NCBI GenBank assembly: GCA_003650125.1
Contig: QNFX01000005.1
Location: forward strand, 20,705 to 84,704
Source: Campylobacterota bacterium
GTDB lineage: Bacteria; Bdellovibrionota; Bacteriovoracia; Bacteriovoracales; Bacteriovoracaceae
Length of the DNA stretch: 64,000 bases
Direction: 5' to 3'
Below the pieces are notes generated by a model. That model saw only the letters and a list, made by a program, of their open reading frames with translations, had not been told where the DNA came from and ran no database searches. A program made the position numbers and the translations under genes. Of the stretch, positions 32,864-42,634 are shown piece by piece; positions within the stretch are counted from its first letter, which is position 1, and each line of letters opens with the position of its first letter.

Positions 32864-35298
32864 TACGTTCTTATCGGCATGCTTGTAGGAGGGACCATCT
32901 GTCCAGGCCCTCCCATTTGCGGCCGTTGAAATTGAAATCCACCCATAGGAAATCCACCCTGATTCATCGGCATCATAGGTGGTTGTGAACCAAACTGAAA
33001 ACCTGCTTGAAAATTTCCACCCATTGTTGGTTGCGTCTGCATTCCCATCTGAGGACTTCCCATCATATTAAAGCTATTGTTGCCCTGATTAGATGGTGTT
33101 TTTCCACGGAACATAGAAAAATTATCATTATCTGCTGCTCCAGAATTATCAGCGAATTTTTCATAGTCAAAGTGGAATGGGTTACTCGAATCTAAGATGT
33201 CATCCATGCCACCAATAGCAACATTTAAATTCCCCGATTTTCCTTTCCCTTTTTTCTTATTCTCTTGCTCTTTTTGCTTTTGCTTATAGTCCATTCCGAT
33301 TCGCTCTAACTCGACAAACTGTTTATAGGTCTCGTGATCAGCATTTACTTTTTTCTGATAGTACTTCACTTTTTCTTGTAACCTCATCTGTCTTTTCTGC
33401 TGCTCCTTGGGATCCATTACTCGCTTACACTTAACAGGATTTTGGAGTGTTCCCAATATACTGTACTGACAAGCTTTCTGTGCCTCCATTTCTTCTTTTT
33501 GATAATCGGTATAGGCCTTTTTCAAAAATTCCTGAGACTGTTTAATTCTTCCAGCAAATTGCCGGGAAAAGTTACCCTGGCCGGTCTTTGCTTTATAGGC
33601 CTGATCGTAAACCATATTTTCTTTACGATATTGCCCTAACCTTTTATAGATTTGTGACTGAGCACTATCGATGCTTAGCTTTTGCCCCCTCTTCTCATTT
33701 TTTGTCGGCCTATCATACACTCGCGCATAATAAGAAGAGTAAAGTTTAAACTCAGCAATCTCTTCGGCCTCTTCGGTAAGTCCAAGTTTTCTAAGATTTG
33801 CTAGCGTATCTTTAGAGTTTAATTTTTTATCCATTTTAGTTGAGGCATAGGCCCCAATCTGTTTATTAAGTTCAAGTATTTCTTTATCTAGTTTATTTTG
33901 CTGAGACTTAGAAAGATCTTTCCCTCTTTGTTTTTGTAAAACTAGTTTTCTAAGCTTATCAACTTTAGGTTTTAGGTAATAAGTATCAACTTCCCTTACA
34001 TAGTTTAGATAATCCTGAACTAATCTCTCAGCTTCATCCCTTGTAATATTTTTATTATTTAATTTTTTAGCAATACCTTCAAGTCGTTTGTAACGATCTT
34101 GGGCCATCTCCTCTAGTTTATTATCAAGCTCTCTTTCAAGAACATCTTTGAAAAGATCTTTTTCCGCAAAATCTACTACCTTTTTTAGTCCCTTCATGAC
34201 CTCAAGAAAATTTCCTTCACAGTTTTCTTGAAGGTTGGCATATCTCCTATCGGTATCATCAAAAAGAAACTCCCCACCTTCTGCCATATCTTCAAAAGAT
34301 AAACACTTAGCAGGATTGTTTATACTCACTTGTGATTTTTGATCCCATGCAAATGCCGCTCCATAATCTCTGGCCGCTTGTTTTGGTGAACCAAAAACAA
34401 CTTTCATATTTTTATTAGAAGTAAATTCTACTGGGATCGATTCACTTAGAGTCGTTTTATAACCTTTTCGCTTAGGCCAATTAAGATCCGCTCCGCCTCT
34501 TCCATTTGGGACAAGCTGCTTGTTAATTGTCATACAGGCCTCAAATTTTTCTGTCGTGGTCATTTCATCTAGATCTTCTTGCGTATAAGAATTTCCCTGT
34601 ACTCCTGTGACCCCTACTCGAGGAATTACATCTTTTGCCCCACCTTTTTTAAATTTCCCTTTTCCCAGTAGGTAATTATCGAGAGGGAACATATTTTCAA
34701 TGGTTACAACCACTAAATTGCTCCCTGAATCCTGATGGATTTTAGGTTTTAAATCCGCACAAGACCCAAGATAACTTGGTATTTTAATACTTATTGTTTT
34801 TTGATCATTTGGGACAGATCCATCATTGATGTCACTTTCAATTTCAATTCCGTCACCTGATTCCGATATCAGTTTCATCAAAGATAGTGGGACATATAAT
34901 TCATCTGAATCACAAGTGATGACTCTTCCCTCAGAAGTCCTCGCAATAGTTCTATCAGAACCTCTTATGCCACGACGAAAATCCTCTGTTGCTTCTTCTA
35001 CTACTTCTTCAACAGGTGCTTCAATCTCTCGCTCACCACGGCCAAATCGTCCTTCGTTGGCCCGATTATCTCCTTCAGCATCTGAAAAACTAGGGCCACG
35101 ACCAATATCAGGTCTACTTGGACTATCAGGTCTAAGCCTCTCAATATCATCAACATCCATTCTGCCACTTCTTCTTCCTCTCCCTCTTTCAGGATCGTCG
35201 ACGCCAAAAGTAGGTCTTCGATCACCTCTAAATTGGGAATAGCTAGGCAGAGACCAGCCTAAAAGAAGAACACTAAATAAGATTAATTTGGTATACAT
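32860..35298 (-). CDS. Large secreted low-complexity protein of unknown function
   Basis: 812 residues, not recognised. A signal peptide ends SLPSYSQ. Residues about 22-105 are Arg/Gly/Asp-rich (RGRGRRSGR, RFGRGEREI) and likely disordered. Residues about 125-370 look folded and contain six or so Cys (CDSDEL, SCADLK, ACMTIN, CLSFED, NCEGNF), so disulfides are possible. Residues about 375-680 are highly charged helices, probably coiled coil. The last 75 residues are Met/Gln/Gly/Pro/Phe-rich (MMGSPQMGMQ, GGFPMGGFQF). Such modular disorder suggests an envelope or surface scaffold. It stands alone between priA and the porin-like gene. Confidence 0.75.
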   Translation of the reverse strand: MYTKLILFSVLLLGWSLPSYSQFRGDRRPTFGVDDPERGRGRRSGRMDVDDIERLRPDSPSRPDIGRGPSFSDAEGDNRANEGRFGRGEREIEAPVEEVVEEATEDFRRGIRGSDRTIARTSEGRVITCDSDELYVPLSLMKLISESGDGIEIESDINDGSVPNDQKTISIKIPSYLGSCADLKPKIHQDSGSNLVVVTIENMFPLDNYLLGKGKFKKGGAKDVIPRVGVTGVQGNSYTQEDLDEMTTTEKFEACMTINKQLVPNGRGGADLNWPKRKGYKTTLSESIPVEFTSNKNMKVVFGSPKQAARDYGAAFAWDQKSQVSINNPAKCLSFEDMAEGGEFLFDDTDRRYANLQENCEGNFLEVMKGLKKVVDFAEKDLFKDVLERELDNKLEEMAQDRYKRLEGIAKKLNNKNITRDEAERLVQDYLNYVREVDTYYLKPKVDKLRKLVLQKQRGKDLSKSQQNKLDKEILELNKQIGAYASTKMDKKLNSKDTLANLRKLGLTEEAEEIAEFKLYSSYYARVYDRPTKNEKRGQKLSIDSAQSQIYKRLGQYRKENMVYDQAYKAKTGQGNFSRQFAGRIKQSQEFLKKAYTDYQKEEMEAQKACQYSILGTLQNPVKCKRVMDPKEQQKRQMRLQEKVKYYQKKVNADHETYKQFVELERIGMDYKQKQKEQENKKKGKGKSGNLNVAIGGMDDILDSSNPFHFDYEKFADNSGAADNDNFSMFRGKTPSNQGNNSFNMMGSPQMGMQTQPTMGGNFQAGFQFGSQPPMMPMNQGGFPMGGFQFQRPQMGGPGQMVPPTSMPIRTY

Positions 35299-35358
35299 GT
35301 AAACCCGCCCTTAATTTATTAAATATAATCGGCGTAGTTTGAACTCAACTTAAAGAAT

Positions 35359-37365
35359 TTATTGGATTTGGTAGGGATCTACATCGATCTTTAAGCTGAC
35401 ACTGTAATGAGGTTTGAAATGATTTTTAAACGTGGAAATTAAGTTGTGGAGATGATTGATATCACTGCTTTTAAGTAAAATTGCCCAAGTAAATTTATTT
35501 GCTCTTCTCTCCACCAAAGATGCCCTAGGCCCTTGAATATTTACTTTATCAAAGTGTTCCTGAGTTAAACGCTTTAATATGGCCTTGGCCAAATTGGCCC
35601 CCTCCATCGCTTGAGTCTGGAATTTTGACGTAAAATAAAGCATTACTACGCGGGAAAATGGCGGAAGATCCAACATCTCTCGAGTAAAGATTTCTTCATC
35701 ATAAAAAGAATCTTCACCACTTTTTTCCACGTGAGAATAAACTTTATTATCCTTGTTTAAGGTATGTACGAGAACTTCAGATTTTTTTGCAAACCTACCA
35801 GACCTTCCACTCACTTGAACTAATTGCTGAAAAACTCGCTCGTTAGATCTAAAATCTGGAAAATTTAGTTGATTGTCAGTACCCAAAACAATTACCAAGT
35901 TAGTATTTTTAAAATTGTGCCCCTTAGATAACATCTGGGTTCCAACTAAGATATCAATCTCACCCTTGTTATATCTTTCTAAACAAGCATTAATATTTTT
36001 TATAGTTTTCAACTCATCTCGATCGAACCTTTCTATCTTTATTTCTGGGAACCTTTTATTTAAAATACTCGAAAGCTTTTCTGTTCCAAACCCTTTCTGA
36101 AATATTTTTAAATTAGAACATTCCGGACAAATTTCAGGTGCCTTGTCTTTATATTCACAAAAAGGACAGTCCAATTCATTTCGCGCTTTAAAATACCTAA
36201 GATTTAAAGAACAATTCGGACAAGAAAACTTATGGCCACAAGATCTGCATTGCAGATAGCGAGCAAAACCAAGTCTGTTTACATAAACTAAAATCTGTTC
36301 ACCCTTATCTAGTGCTTGTTCAATTTTTTCTAAAGTTGTGGTCTTAAAAGGCCACAAATCAGCATCGTACTCGCCTTTCATATCTACATATTCAATTTTT
36401 GGAAGAGTTGAATCACCAATCCTCTTGCTAAGCCGAAAATAATTGCTTCTCATCTTATCCTGGCAAAAAGAAAAGAATGTTTCTAATGACGGTGTCGCAG
36501 ATCCTAAAATTATAGGAATCTTTAAAATATGGGCCCTCTTAGTGGCCACATCCCTGGCATTATAAGGACATCTATCTTCTTGCTTAAAAGATGGATCGTG
36601 TTCTTCATCCACGACAATTAAACCTAAGTTTTTAATCGGAAGAAATATGCTAGATCTAACTCCTAAAATTACTTTAGGAGATTTATCATTTTGTAACAGT
36701 TTCCAAAGTCCAAACTTATCCGACTTACTAACCGAGCTATTATAAGAATAAATCGGTACGCCAAGATAGGTCTCAAAAGTTTTTAAAAATTGCGGGGTCA
36801 AATTTATTTCTGGAAGAATAAAAAGAACTGTCTTATCTTTTTTTAAAACCTTCTGGGCCATTAAAAGATAAATTAAGGTTTTACCAGAACCTGTTACTCC
36901 ATGAATGAGCCATTTAGAAAAGCCCGAAAAAAGTTTTTCTCCGATAGTGTCTATGACTTTTTGTTGATCCTCAGTTGGTTCAAAGGGAAACTCTTCATTT
37001 TTACCTATTAAATATTTTAACTCCCGTGGTCTCTTTAAAAATCCCGGAAGACAATCAAAAATTAAAGGGCCTAAAGCATAGTGATAATAATCAGACATCC
37101 ACTCAAAGAGAGTTAGCTCCTCCCCATCAATTTGGATTTCCTCACTTAAAATTCCTTTTACTACTTTTAAATTAACCCCTTTAAGAGTTTCTTCTTTTTT
37201 TAGATTATTTCTTAAAACCATGCCCTTGATAAGCCTCTTTCCTAGAGGAACTTCCACTAATTGGCCGGGTTTAAGCTCTTGATCACCTTGAGCATAAGTT
37301 AAGATTGAATTATTAAAAGAGTTATTTACTGCCACTTGGCAGTAAGTATTTTCAGTATCTGTCAT
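35359..37365 (-). CDS. priA: Primosomal protein N', replication restart helicase PriA
   Basis: A 668-residue superfamily 2 helicase that reloads the replisome at stalled forks. Walker A GVTGSGKT at 156-163, DEEHD box (IVVDEEHDPSF), LGSATPSLETF, the zinc module with CRSCGHKFSCPNC and CPFC/CPEC pairs, GTEKLSSIL, and the C-terminal GTQMLSKGHNF..VQVSGRSGR helicase motifs. It is shorter than E. coli PriA (about 730), mostly in the N-terminal DNA-binding part, but all core motifs are present. It starts 2 nt after the upstream secreted-protein gene. Confidence 0.96.
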   Translation of the reverse strand: MTDTENTYCQVAVNNSFNNSILTYAQGDQELKPGQLVEVPLGKRLIKGMVLRNNLKKEETLKGVNLKVVKGILSEEIQIDGEELTLFEWMSDYYHYALGPLIFDCLPGFLKRPRELKYLIGKNEEFPFEPTEDQQKVIDTIGEKLFSGFSKWLIHGVTGSGKTLIYLLMAQKVLKKDKTVLFILPEINLTPQFLKTFETYLGVPIYSYNSSVSKSDKFGLWKLLQNDKSPKVILGVRSSIFLPIKNLGLIVVDEEHDPSFKQEDRCPYNARDVATKRAHILKIPIILGSATPSLETFFSFCQDKMRSNYFRLSKRIGDSTLPKIEYVDMKGEYDADLWPFKTTTLEKIEQALDKGEQILVYVNRLGFARYLQCRSCGHKFSCPNCSLNLRYFKARNELDCPFCEYKDKAPEICPECSNLKIFQKGFGTEKLSSILNKRFPEIKIERFDRDELKTIKNINACLERYNKGEIDILVGTQMLSKGHNFKNTNLVIVLGTDNQLNFPDFRSNERVFQQLVQVSGRSGRFAKKSEVLVHTLNKDNKVYSHVEKSGEDSFYDEEIFTREMLDLPPFSRVVMLYFTSKFQTQAMEGANLAKAILKRLTQEHFDKVNIQGPRASLVERRANKFTWAILLKSSDINHLHNLISTFKNHFKPHYSVSLKIDVDPYQIQ

Positions 37366-37367
37366 TT

Positions 37368-38354
37368 TTATAGGTACAAGAAAGTATTAGGAAAACTGCT
37401 TTCTATTTTTTGCACCTCCATATCTCCGGCCAAAGTAGCATCATATTTATCCACCGCCTCTTTAAAATCTCTATGCCTTTCTTTTATTCCCTTTTTAGGA
37501 TCATTAAATGCTTTGTAACTTAACATTTTTATTTTATAGGATTTATCTTGCCGATCCTTAATCAGTATTTCTTTTGGCAGTGAGTGACTACCGTTAAAGG
37601 CGTGGAATTCACCAAAGATACCGACCATTGGCCCCTTTACTGTCTGCACCGTTAATTCTCTGATAAAATGAGTATCATTGCTAAAAAGTGCATGCACATT
37701 TGAAAGTTTTAATTGCCAGAAAAATTGGTTTTCCTTTCTGATTAATATTATATTTTCTCCTTGGACGTATAGCGGGGCAGCAAGGATTTTTTTAACTTCT
37801 GCTTTTTGCTCTTCATCTTCAGGACTTAGAGGCGAAATCGCTATCGATTCTTTATCTTCTTTTTTAGTAATTAAGTAATCTTTATATTTTTTTAAAAGCT
37901 TAATTTTTTCTTGGTTCATTACATTTTTATTAGTTTTATATTCACCACTTTGTTTCTTTAGATAGTAAGATATCGGCCTAGAATCGTTGAGCCCAACCAT
38001 TGCTATAATTGAGTAAAAAAGAATTTTTTCACCTTCTTTTTCTTTTTTTAAATTCCACATTAAGTCGTGAGCATAATAAAGATGTGTGGCCGAGTTTTTT
38101 TTCATCTCTCCATCAGGAAAATGAATCTGTAAAAATTCAATCTGGTTATTTTCTTTAACTGAGAAATAAAATTTCAGATAACTGATCTTTTTTTCTAAAT
38201 CATCAGAGAGGCCCTGTTCTTCAACCATCATTTTTAGGATAATAAAATTACCACCTAAATCCTTATTTTCACCATTTCTAAATAAACCCTCCATGGTCGG
38301 AACCGCCGCCTGAAGAGATATTGAAAACAACATTAAAAAAATCAATTTTTTCAT
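37368..38354 (-). CDS. Secreted protein of unknown function
   Basis: About 328 residues with a signal peptide (KKLIFLMLFSISLQAA). The mature protein is charged and mixed, with WNLKKEKEGEKILFYSII and QFFWQLKLSNVHALF stretches that look like beta-sandwich or lipocalin-like strands; no family is recognised. ATG 38354 is preferred over a GTG 9 nt upstream because AGGTG then has proper spacing and the signal peptide begins there. It is followed 2 nt later by priA. Confidence 0.7.
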   Translation of the reverse strand: MKKLIFLMLFSISLQAAVPTMEGLFRNGENKDLGGNFIILKMMVEEQGLSDDLEKKISYLKFYFSVKENNQIEFLQIHFPDGEMKKNSATHLYYAHDLMWNLKKEKEGEKILFYSIIAMVGLNDSRPISYYLKKQSGEYKTNKNVMNQEKIKLLKKYKDYLITKKEDKESIAISPLSPEDEEQKAEVKKILAAPLYVQGENIILIRKENQFFWQLKLSNVHALFSNDTHFIRELTVQTVKGPMVGIFGEFHAFNGSHSLPKEILIKDRQDKSYKIKMLSYKAFNDPKKGIKERHRDFKEAVDKYDATLAGDMEVQKIESSFPNTFLYL

Positions 38355-38389
38355 AATAAGCACCTGATTTAATCACTCTTTATATTAAG

Positions 38390-38418
38390 GTGACTCCCTT
38401 TTTAATTTTAACTATAAT
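38390..38418 (+). promoter_or_regulatory. Sigma-70 promoter of the barrel/LptF-G operon
   Basis: GTGACT (four of six), 17 nt, perfect TATAAT. Leader of about 27 nt with AGGGAAG before the ATG. It probably drives the genes from 38452 onward, possibly through fmt and rpe because the following gaps are short. Confidence 0.6.
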
Positions 38419-38451
38419 TAACCTATCAACAACTTTTTTCAGGGAAGAAAA

Positions 38452-39303
38452 ATGTCAAAAATCTCTATTTTTTTATTAATCTTTAGCTTTAGCTCTATGG
38501 CAACGGAATTTGAGACCGCACGGCTTTTTTCCACTGCAGGCGCCGGTGTTGGCTCCATACTAATGGATGAAGCGACAGTTTTAAACCCTGCTCCCCTCGC
38601 CTTTTTTAACCTAACTTCTGTTTTTCTTCAAAAATCATTTGGCGAATATAGCGCAGATGGCAATGATTCGCCACTAAATGGCCGTGAAGCTGAAAATGTG
38701 GCCGCTATCATCTCTGATGCCAAAGGCCCTTTTAAAGGATCTCTGAGTTATTTTAAACAATCTGATGGTGATATTGTAAGAAAAAGAATCTCCATTGCCA
38801 CAGCTTTTCCATTTGGAAAAAAATCGTCCATTGGAATTACCGCTCGACGCACCACTGATGAAATTTTTGATTTTGAAGATACTTACTACCAATTTGTCGT
38901 CGGCGCCTTTCATTCCATAAACCAATACTTCTCGGCCGGACTAGTCATTGTAGACCCCATAAGCACTAGACCCAAAGATACAAAAGCGATCCTAGGGCTG
39001 CAACTAGTCTATGGTGATTTTATCTCAGCGATGGTAGATTTTGGCGCGAACTGGGTAAAACCCTTAAATGAAACCTTCCTTTATCGTGGCGCAGTGCAAT
39101 TTATGATCTTTAAAGATTTATATGTAAGAGGCGGACTCTACAAAGATAAAGGACTAAACGAAAAAGGAACTGGTGTAGGTATTGGTTGGGTTTCACCTAA
39201 ACTTGCTCTAGAAATTGGTATGAAAAACTCTGAGCTTGAAATCATTAACGGCCAAATAGATAAAAAGCAGGAAACCTCCTTTTCTGCTTCCTATAGATTC
39301 TAA
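38452..39303 (+). CDS. Predicted outer-membrane protein, OmpP1/PorV-like
   Basis: 283 residues with a signal peptide (1-17) and a barrel-like mature part ending in SFSASYRF (terminal Phe). The N-terminal TARLFSTAGAGVGSILMDEATVLNPAPLAFF resembles the start of FadL/PorV-type barrels, in which a plug segment with NPA follows the signal peptide; the resemblance is moderate. Strands such as SSIGITARRTTDEI and GVGIGWVSPKLALEIG follow. It is 2 nt upstream of the LptF/G permease gene, so it is part of that operon. Confidence 0.7.
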   Translation: MSKISIFLLIFSFSSMATEFETARLFSTAGAGVGSILMDEATVLNPAPLAFFNLTSVFLQKSFGEYSADGNDSPLNGREAENVAAIISDAKGPFKGSLSYFKQSDGDIVRKRISIATAFPFGKKSSIGITARRTTDEIFDFEDTYYQFVVGAFHSINQYFSAGLVIVDPISTRPKDTKAILGLQLVYGDFISAMVDFGANWVKPLNETFLYRGAVQFMIFKDLYVRGGLYKDKGLNEKGTGVGIGWVSPKLALEIGMKNSELEIINGQIDKKQETSFSASYRF

Positions 39304-39305
39304 AA

Positions 39306-40394
39306 ATGATTCTAAAGAAATTAATCTTAAAAGAGTGGTTTAGATCCTTTCTAACCTCTTCTTTGATGCTATTTATTTTATCATCTGTGGCGCACTTGAT
39401 CAGTAAGCTTTTACAAAGTGGTACTACCCTTGAAGGTGTTCTTTGGGATTATTTCTACACAATCCCCTGGCTTTTAAATAAAATTCTTGCTGTCTGTTGC
39501 CTTTTTGCCTCTCTATTCTCGATTAATAAACTTATTAATCGAAATGAACTCACGGCCATCTTCGCTTCGGGATTTACTCGTAAAAAATTTCTTCTCACTA
39601 TTTTTCAGGCCTCTTTAGTAATCGCTTTTTTACAATTTATTACCAACGGTTTTTTAAATCCAAAAGCAAAACACGAAAAAAATATTAGAGCGGCCAGTGG
39701 TCTTTTTAAAAGTGGGGGACTTCGCCGAACATTCCTCAAGCAAGGAAAATATTGGTATAAAAGTAAGGATTACTTTCTCTCTTTTGGCCCCTTTGATAAG
39801 GCCAGTGAACAACTTCCTAATGTCTCTCTTTTAAAATTTGATAAAAACTTCCAGGTTAGAGAGGAAATATTCGCTAAAAAGATTCAACACTTAAAAGATA
39901 AAACGTGGATCTTCTATCAAGCTAAAATCATCTCTAATTTAGACATTGATGATTTTCCAAAAGTTGAAGAAAAAGACGTTATGGAGGTGACACTGCTTGA
40001 AACTCCTCAAGATTTATATCAACTTCAAGCGGATATCTCGACCCTTAATTTTTTTGATCTTAGAAACTACATAAACCAATTAAAAAAAGTGGATCTCAAC
40101 ACTGCTGAATATGAAGTTCTCTATCTCGATATGTTGGCCACCACTATAATTTGCGTGATCTTTGCTCTACTGGCCTCACTGCCGATTTTTCACCCGAATC
40201 GACGAGGCAATCCGTTTGGAAAAAATCTCATCTCCATCTTACTTTTTACTCTGATCTATTGGTTTTTCTACACCTATTGCCTAGAGCTTGGGAAAAGCTC
40301 CAAAGTAAATGTATACCTCGCCACTTTCATAGTGCCAGGATTCTTCTTATTCCTTCTAAGTGGTTATTTTTACAGGCATAGGAAGCTCGCCTAA
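39306..40394 (+). CDS. LPS export permease, LptF/LptG family
   Basis: A 362-residue inner-membrane permease of the Lpt machine that extracts LPS toward the LptC-A-D bridge. Three N-terminal membrane segments (about 12-32, 47-70, 95-115), a periplasmic jellyroll (about 125-265, with KYWYKSKDYFLSFG and the WIFYQAKI strand) and three C-terminal membrane segments (about 270-358) match the family. ELTAIFASGFTRKKFL is the cytoplasmic coupling loop. Only one of the two permeases is here, so F or G cannot be assigned. It follows the barrel gene by 2 nt. Confidence 0.87.
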   Translation: MILKKLILKEWFRSFLTSSLMLFILSSVAHLISKLLQSGTTLEGVLWDYFYTIPWLLNKILAVCCLFASLFSINKLINRNELTAIFASGFTRKKFLLTIFQASLVIAFLQFITNGFLNPKAKHEKNIRAASGLFKSGGLRRTFLKQGKYWYKSKDYFLSFGPFDKASEQLPNVSLLKFDKNFQVREEIFAKKIQHLKDKTWIFYQAKIISNLDIDDFPKVEEKDVMEVTLLETPQDLYQLQADISTLNFFDLRNYINQLKKVDLNTAEYEVLYLDMLATTIICVIFALLASLPIFHPNRRGNPFGKNLISILLFTLIYWFFYTYCLELGKSSKVNVYLATFIVPGFFLFLLSGYFYRHRKLA

Positions 40395-40453
40395 TCATCT
40401 AAAAGTTATAGGTGCTATGGACTCACGCGGCGTGGATATGCTATAAACCCCCT

Positions 40454-41032
40454 ATGAATTTTTTAGAAGATTACCAATTAGCAGGTAATGAAATTGAAAT
40501 TTTTAAATACCCAAACCCAGTTCTGAAAAAAGTGGCAGATCCTGTCACGGAATTTAACGATGAGCTGAGAAGCTTGGTGAAAGATATGCTCTACACCATG
40601 TACCAAGCGCCAGGTCTAGGCCTTGCCGCACCTCAAGTGGGAAAAAGTCTCAGATTTTTTGTCATGGATACGGATTATCTGCGAGAAGAGATCTCTGATG
40701 CCCAGGGCAATGAGAGCTATAAATTATCTGAATTTAATCCCAAAGTTATCATCAACCCACTTTTTAAAGATCATGAGGGGCAAATCCTCTATGAAGAAGG
40801 ATGTTTAAGTATTCCTGGAATCTTTGAAAATGTTAAAAGAGCTGAAAAGGTAACTGTTGAATATCAAGATATGTGGGGAAAAAAACACACAGAGCTTGCG
40901 GAGGGTGTATTCTCTGTTTGCTTGCAACATGAAAATGACCATCTCGATGGCATCGTATTTCTTGAAAGATTAAGTTTACTTAAGAAAAATTTTTTGAGAA
41001 AAAAATTCTTAAAAGCCCAGGCAATGGCCTAA
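40454..41032 (+). CDS. def: Peptide deformylase
   Basis: A roughly 192-residue metalloenzyme that removes the N-formyl group from nascent proteins. Motif 1 GLGLAAPQVG, motif 2 EEGCLSIPG with the ligand Cys, and motif 3 QHENDHLDGIVF with HExxH are intact. ATG 40454 is chosen: an upstream GTG at 40412 would add an unlikely 14-residue leader. Neither start has a clear Shine-Dalgarno. fmt follows 3 nt later, so the formyl-adding and removing enzymes are coupled, as in many bacteria. Confidence 0.94.
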   Translation: MNFLEDYQLAGNEIEIFKYPNPVLKKVADPVTEFNDELRSLVKDMLYTMYQAPGLGLAAPQVGKSLRFFVMDTDYLREEISDAQGNESYKLSEFNPKVIINPLFKDHEGQILYEEGCLSIPGIFENVKRAEKVTVEYQDMWGKKHTELAEGVFSVCLQHENDHLDGIVFLERLSLLKKNFLRKKFLKAQAMA

Positions 41033-41035
41033 TTT

Positions 41036-41965
41036 ATGAACAAATTAAATGTTGTATTTTGTGGAACTCCAGACTTTGCGATTCCCACCCTTAAAGTACT
41101 AAAGGATCACCCTCAGGTGAACCTGATTAAGGTTATCACCATGCCGGATAGGCCTAAAGGTAGAGGGCGTGTAATGACTCCTCCTCCTGTGGCAACCTTT
41201 GCTAAAGAAAACTCAGTCCCACTTTTGCAAACAGCAAATATAAACGATGAGCTTCTAAGCGATTTTAAAGAGGCCGATTTATTTATCGTTTTGGCCTTCG
41301 CCCAATTTTTAGGAAAAAAAATCTTAGACCTTCCAAAGATTGGGCCCTTTAATATTCACACCTCACTTCTTCCTAAATATCGAGGGGCCGCGCCCATTCA
41401 ACATGCTATTTTAAATGGGGATAAAATAACTGGTGTGAGCATTCAAAGAATGGTTAAAAAAATGGACGCAGGTGATGTGGTCTATTCCCATGAGGTGGAA
41501 ATTTTAGAAACTGAGACCTCCGGAGACCTCTTTTTAAAACTTCAAAATGAAGCTGCTCTTGGCACTCAGAATTTTTTAAAATTAGTATTAGAAGATAACT
41601 TGACCTTTACCCCTCAAGATTCTGCAAAGATTTCTTTTGCTCCTTCTCTAAAAAAAGAAGATGGACATTTAAATTTTGCCCAACTTAGCTCAAAAGAGCT
41701 TTCCAACCGCATTAGAGCGTTCTCTCCCTGGCCTGGGACATATTGTTATTTGGGAAAAAAAAGGTTAAAAATCTTTTCTATTAAAACATCTGATTTGAGT
41801 CTTAAACCAGGCGTTGTTCACACCGATCACAACTTTTTGGTTGTGGGTTGTAAAGATGGATCTGTAAGACTTGATGAGGTTCAATTAGAAGGTCGAAAGG
41901 CCTGTTCTGATGTGGAGTTATTAAACGGCCTTAAAAACAAGGGCGAACCCATCGAACTAAAATAA
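41036..41965 (+). CDS. fmt: Methionyl-tRNA formyltransferase
   Basis: A 309-residue enzyme that formylates initiator Met-tRNA using 10-formyl-THF. The N-terminal transferase domain has VFCGTPDFAIPTL, FNIHTSLLPKYRGAAPIQHAIL (catalytic Asn and His) and KKMDAGDVV with the catalytic Asp; the C-terminal tRNA-binding domain contains IRAFSPWPGTYCYL. Length is normal. It sits between def and rpe. Confidence 0.96.
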   Translation: MNKLNVVFCGTPDFAIPTLKVLKDHPQVNLIKVITMPDRPKGRGRVMTPPPVATFAKENSVPLLQTANINDELLSDFKEADLFIVLAFAQFLGKKILDLPKIGPFNIHTSLLPKYRGAAPIQHAILNGDKITGVSIQRMVKKMDAGDVVYSHEVEILETETSGDLFLKLQNEAALGTQNFLKLVLEDNLTFTPQDSAKISFAPSLKKEDGHLNFAQLSSKELSNRIRAFSPWPGTYCYLGKKRLKIFSIKTSDLSLKPGVVHTDHNFLVVGCKDGSVRLDEVQLEGRKACSDVELLNGLKNKGEPIELK

Positions 41966-41979
41966 AAAAGGGAATATCC

Positions 41980-42633
41980 ATGATAATAGTCTCCCCTAGT
42001 CTTCTCTCCTGTGACTTTTTAAATATTGAATCTGAACTTAAATATTTTGATGATGTGAAAGATTTTTGGTTCCACCTAGATATTATGGATGGGCATTTCG
42101 TACCTAATCTTACCTTTGGCCATCCCATTGTTAAATTAATAAGCAAAAATACTAATCAAAAACTAGATGCTCACTTTATGGTGACCAACCCTGAATTTTA
42201 TGTCGATACTTTTAAAGATTACAATATTCACAACTTTACTTTTCATGTCGAGGCCTGTGAAGACTCTATTGCCTTAGTTAAAAAGGCCAAAGAATTTTAT
42301 CCTAGTGTTGGAGTTTCTCTTCGACCTGGAACCTCTCTAGATCTTATCTCTGATGAGCTTTTAAAAAGCATTGATTTACTCTTGGTGATGTCTGTTGAAC
42401 CAGGTTTTGGCGGACAAGGTTTTATGGAAAGTACTTGGGAGCGATTAAAACAAATACGAGAGAGACAAAATGCTCTTGGAACAAATGTGATGGTTCAAAT
42501 AGATGGTGGTGTCAGCGATAAGAATGCCACTTCTTTAATTGAACACGGAGCAAATAATCTCGTGGCCGGGTCCTATGTGTTTAAAGGCGGTCCTGTAGAA
42601 TATCTAAATAGAATTAAATCTTTAAGGAATTAA
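41980..42633 (+). CDS. rpe: Ribulose-phosphate 3-epimerase
   Basis: A 217-residue TIM-barrel enzyme that interconverts ribulose-5-phosphate and xylulose-5-phosphate. SPSLLSCDF at the N-terminus, HLDIMDGHFVPNLTFGHPIV with the metal-binding His and Asp, LDAHFMVTNPE, VMSVEPGFGGQGF and QIDGGVSDKNA are all present. It follows fmt by 14 nt and precedes hutH by 1 nt. Confidence 0.96.
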   Translation: MIIVSPSLLSCDFLNIESELKYFDDVKDFWFHLDIMDGHFVPNLTFGHPIVKLISKNTNQKLDAHFMVTNPEFYVDTFKDYNIHNFTFHVEACEDSIALVKKAKEFYPSVGVSLRPGTSLDLISDELLKSIDLLLVMSVEPGFGGQGFMESTWERLKQIRERQNALGTNVMVQIDGGVSDKNATSLIEHGANNLVAGSYVFKGGPVEYLNRIKSLRN

Positions 42634-42634
42634 A

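Noticed and set aside
34826..35242. 138-residue Ser-rich plus-strand open frame opposite the 812-aa gene
   Set aside because: Its Ser/Pro-rich make-up is the antisense of the Arg/Gly/Asp/Glu-rich head of the real protein.
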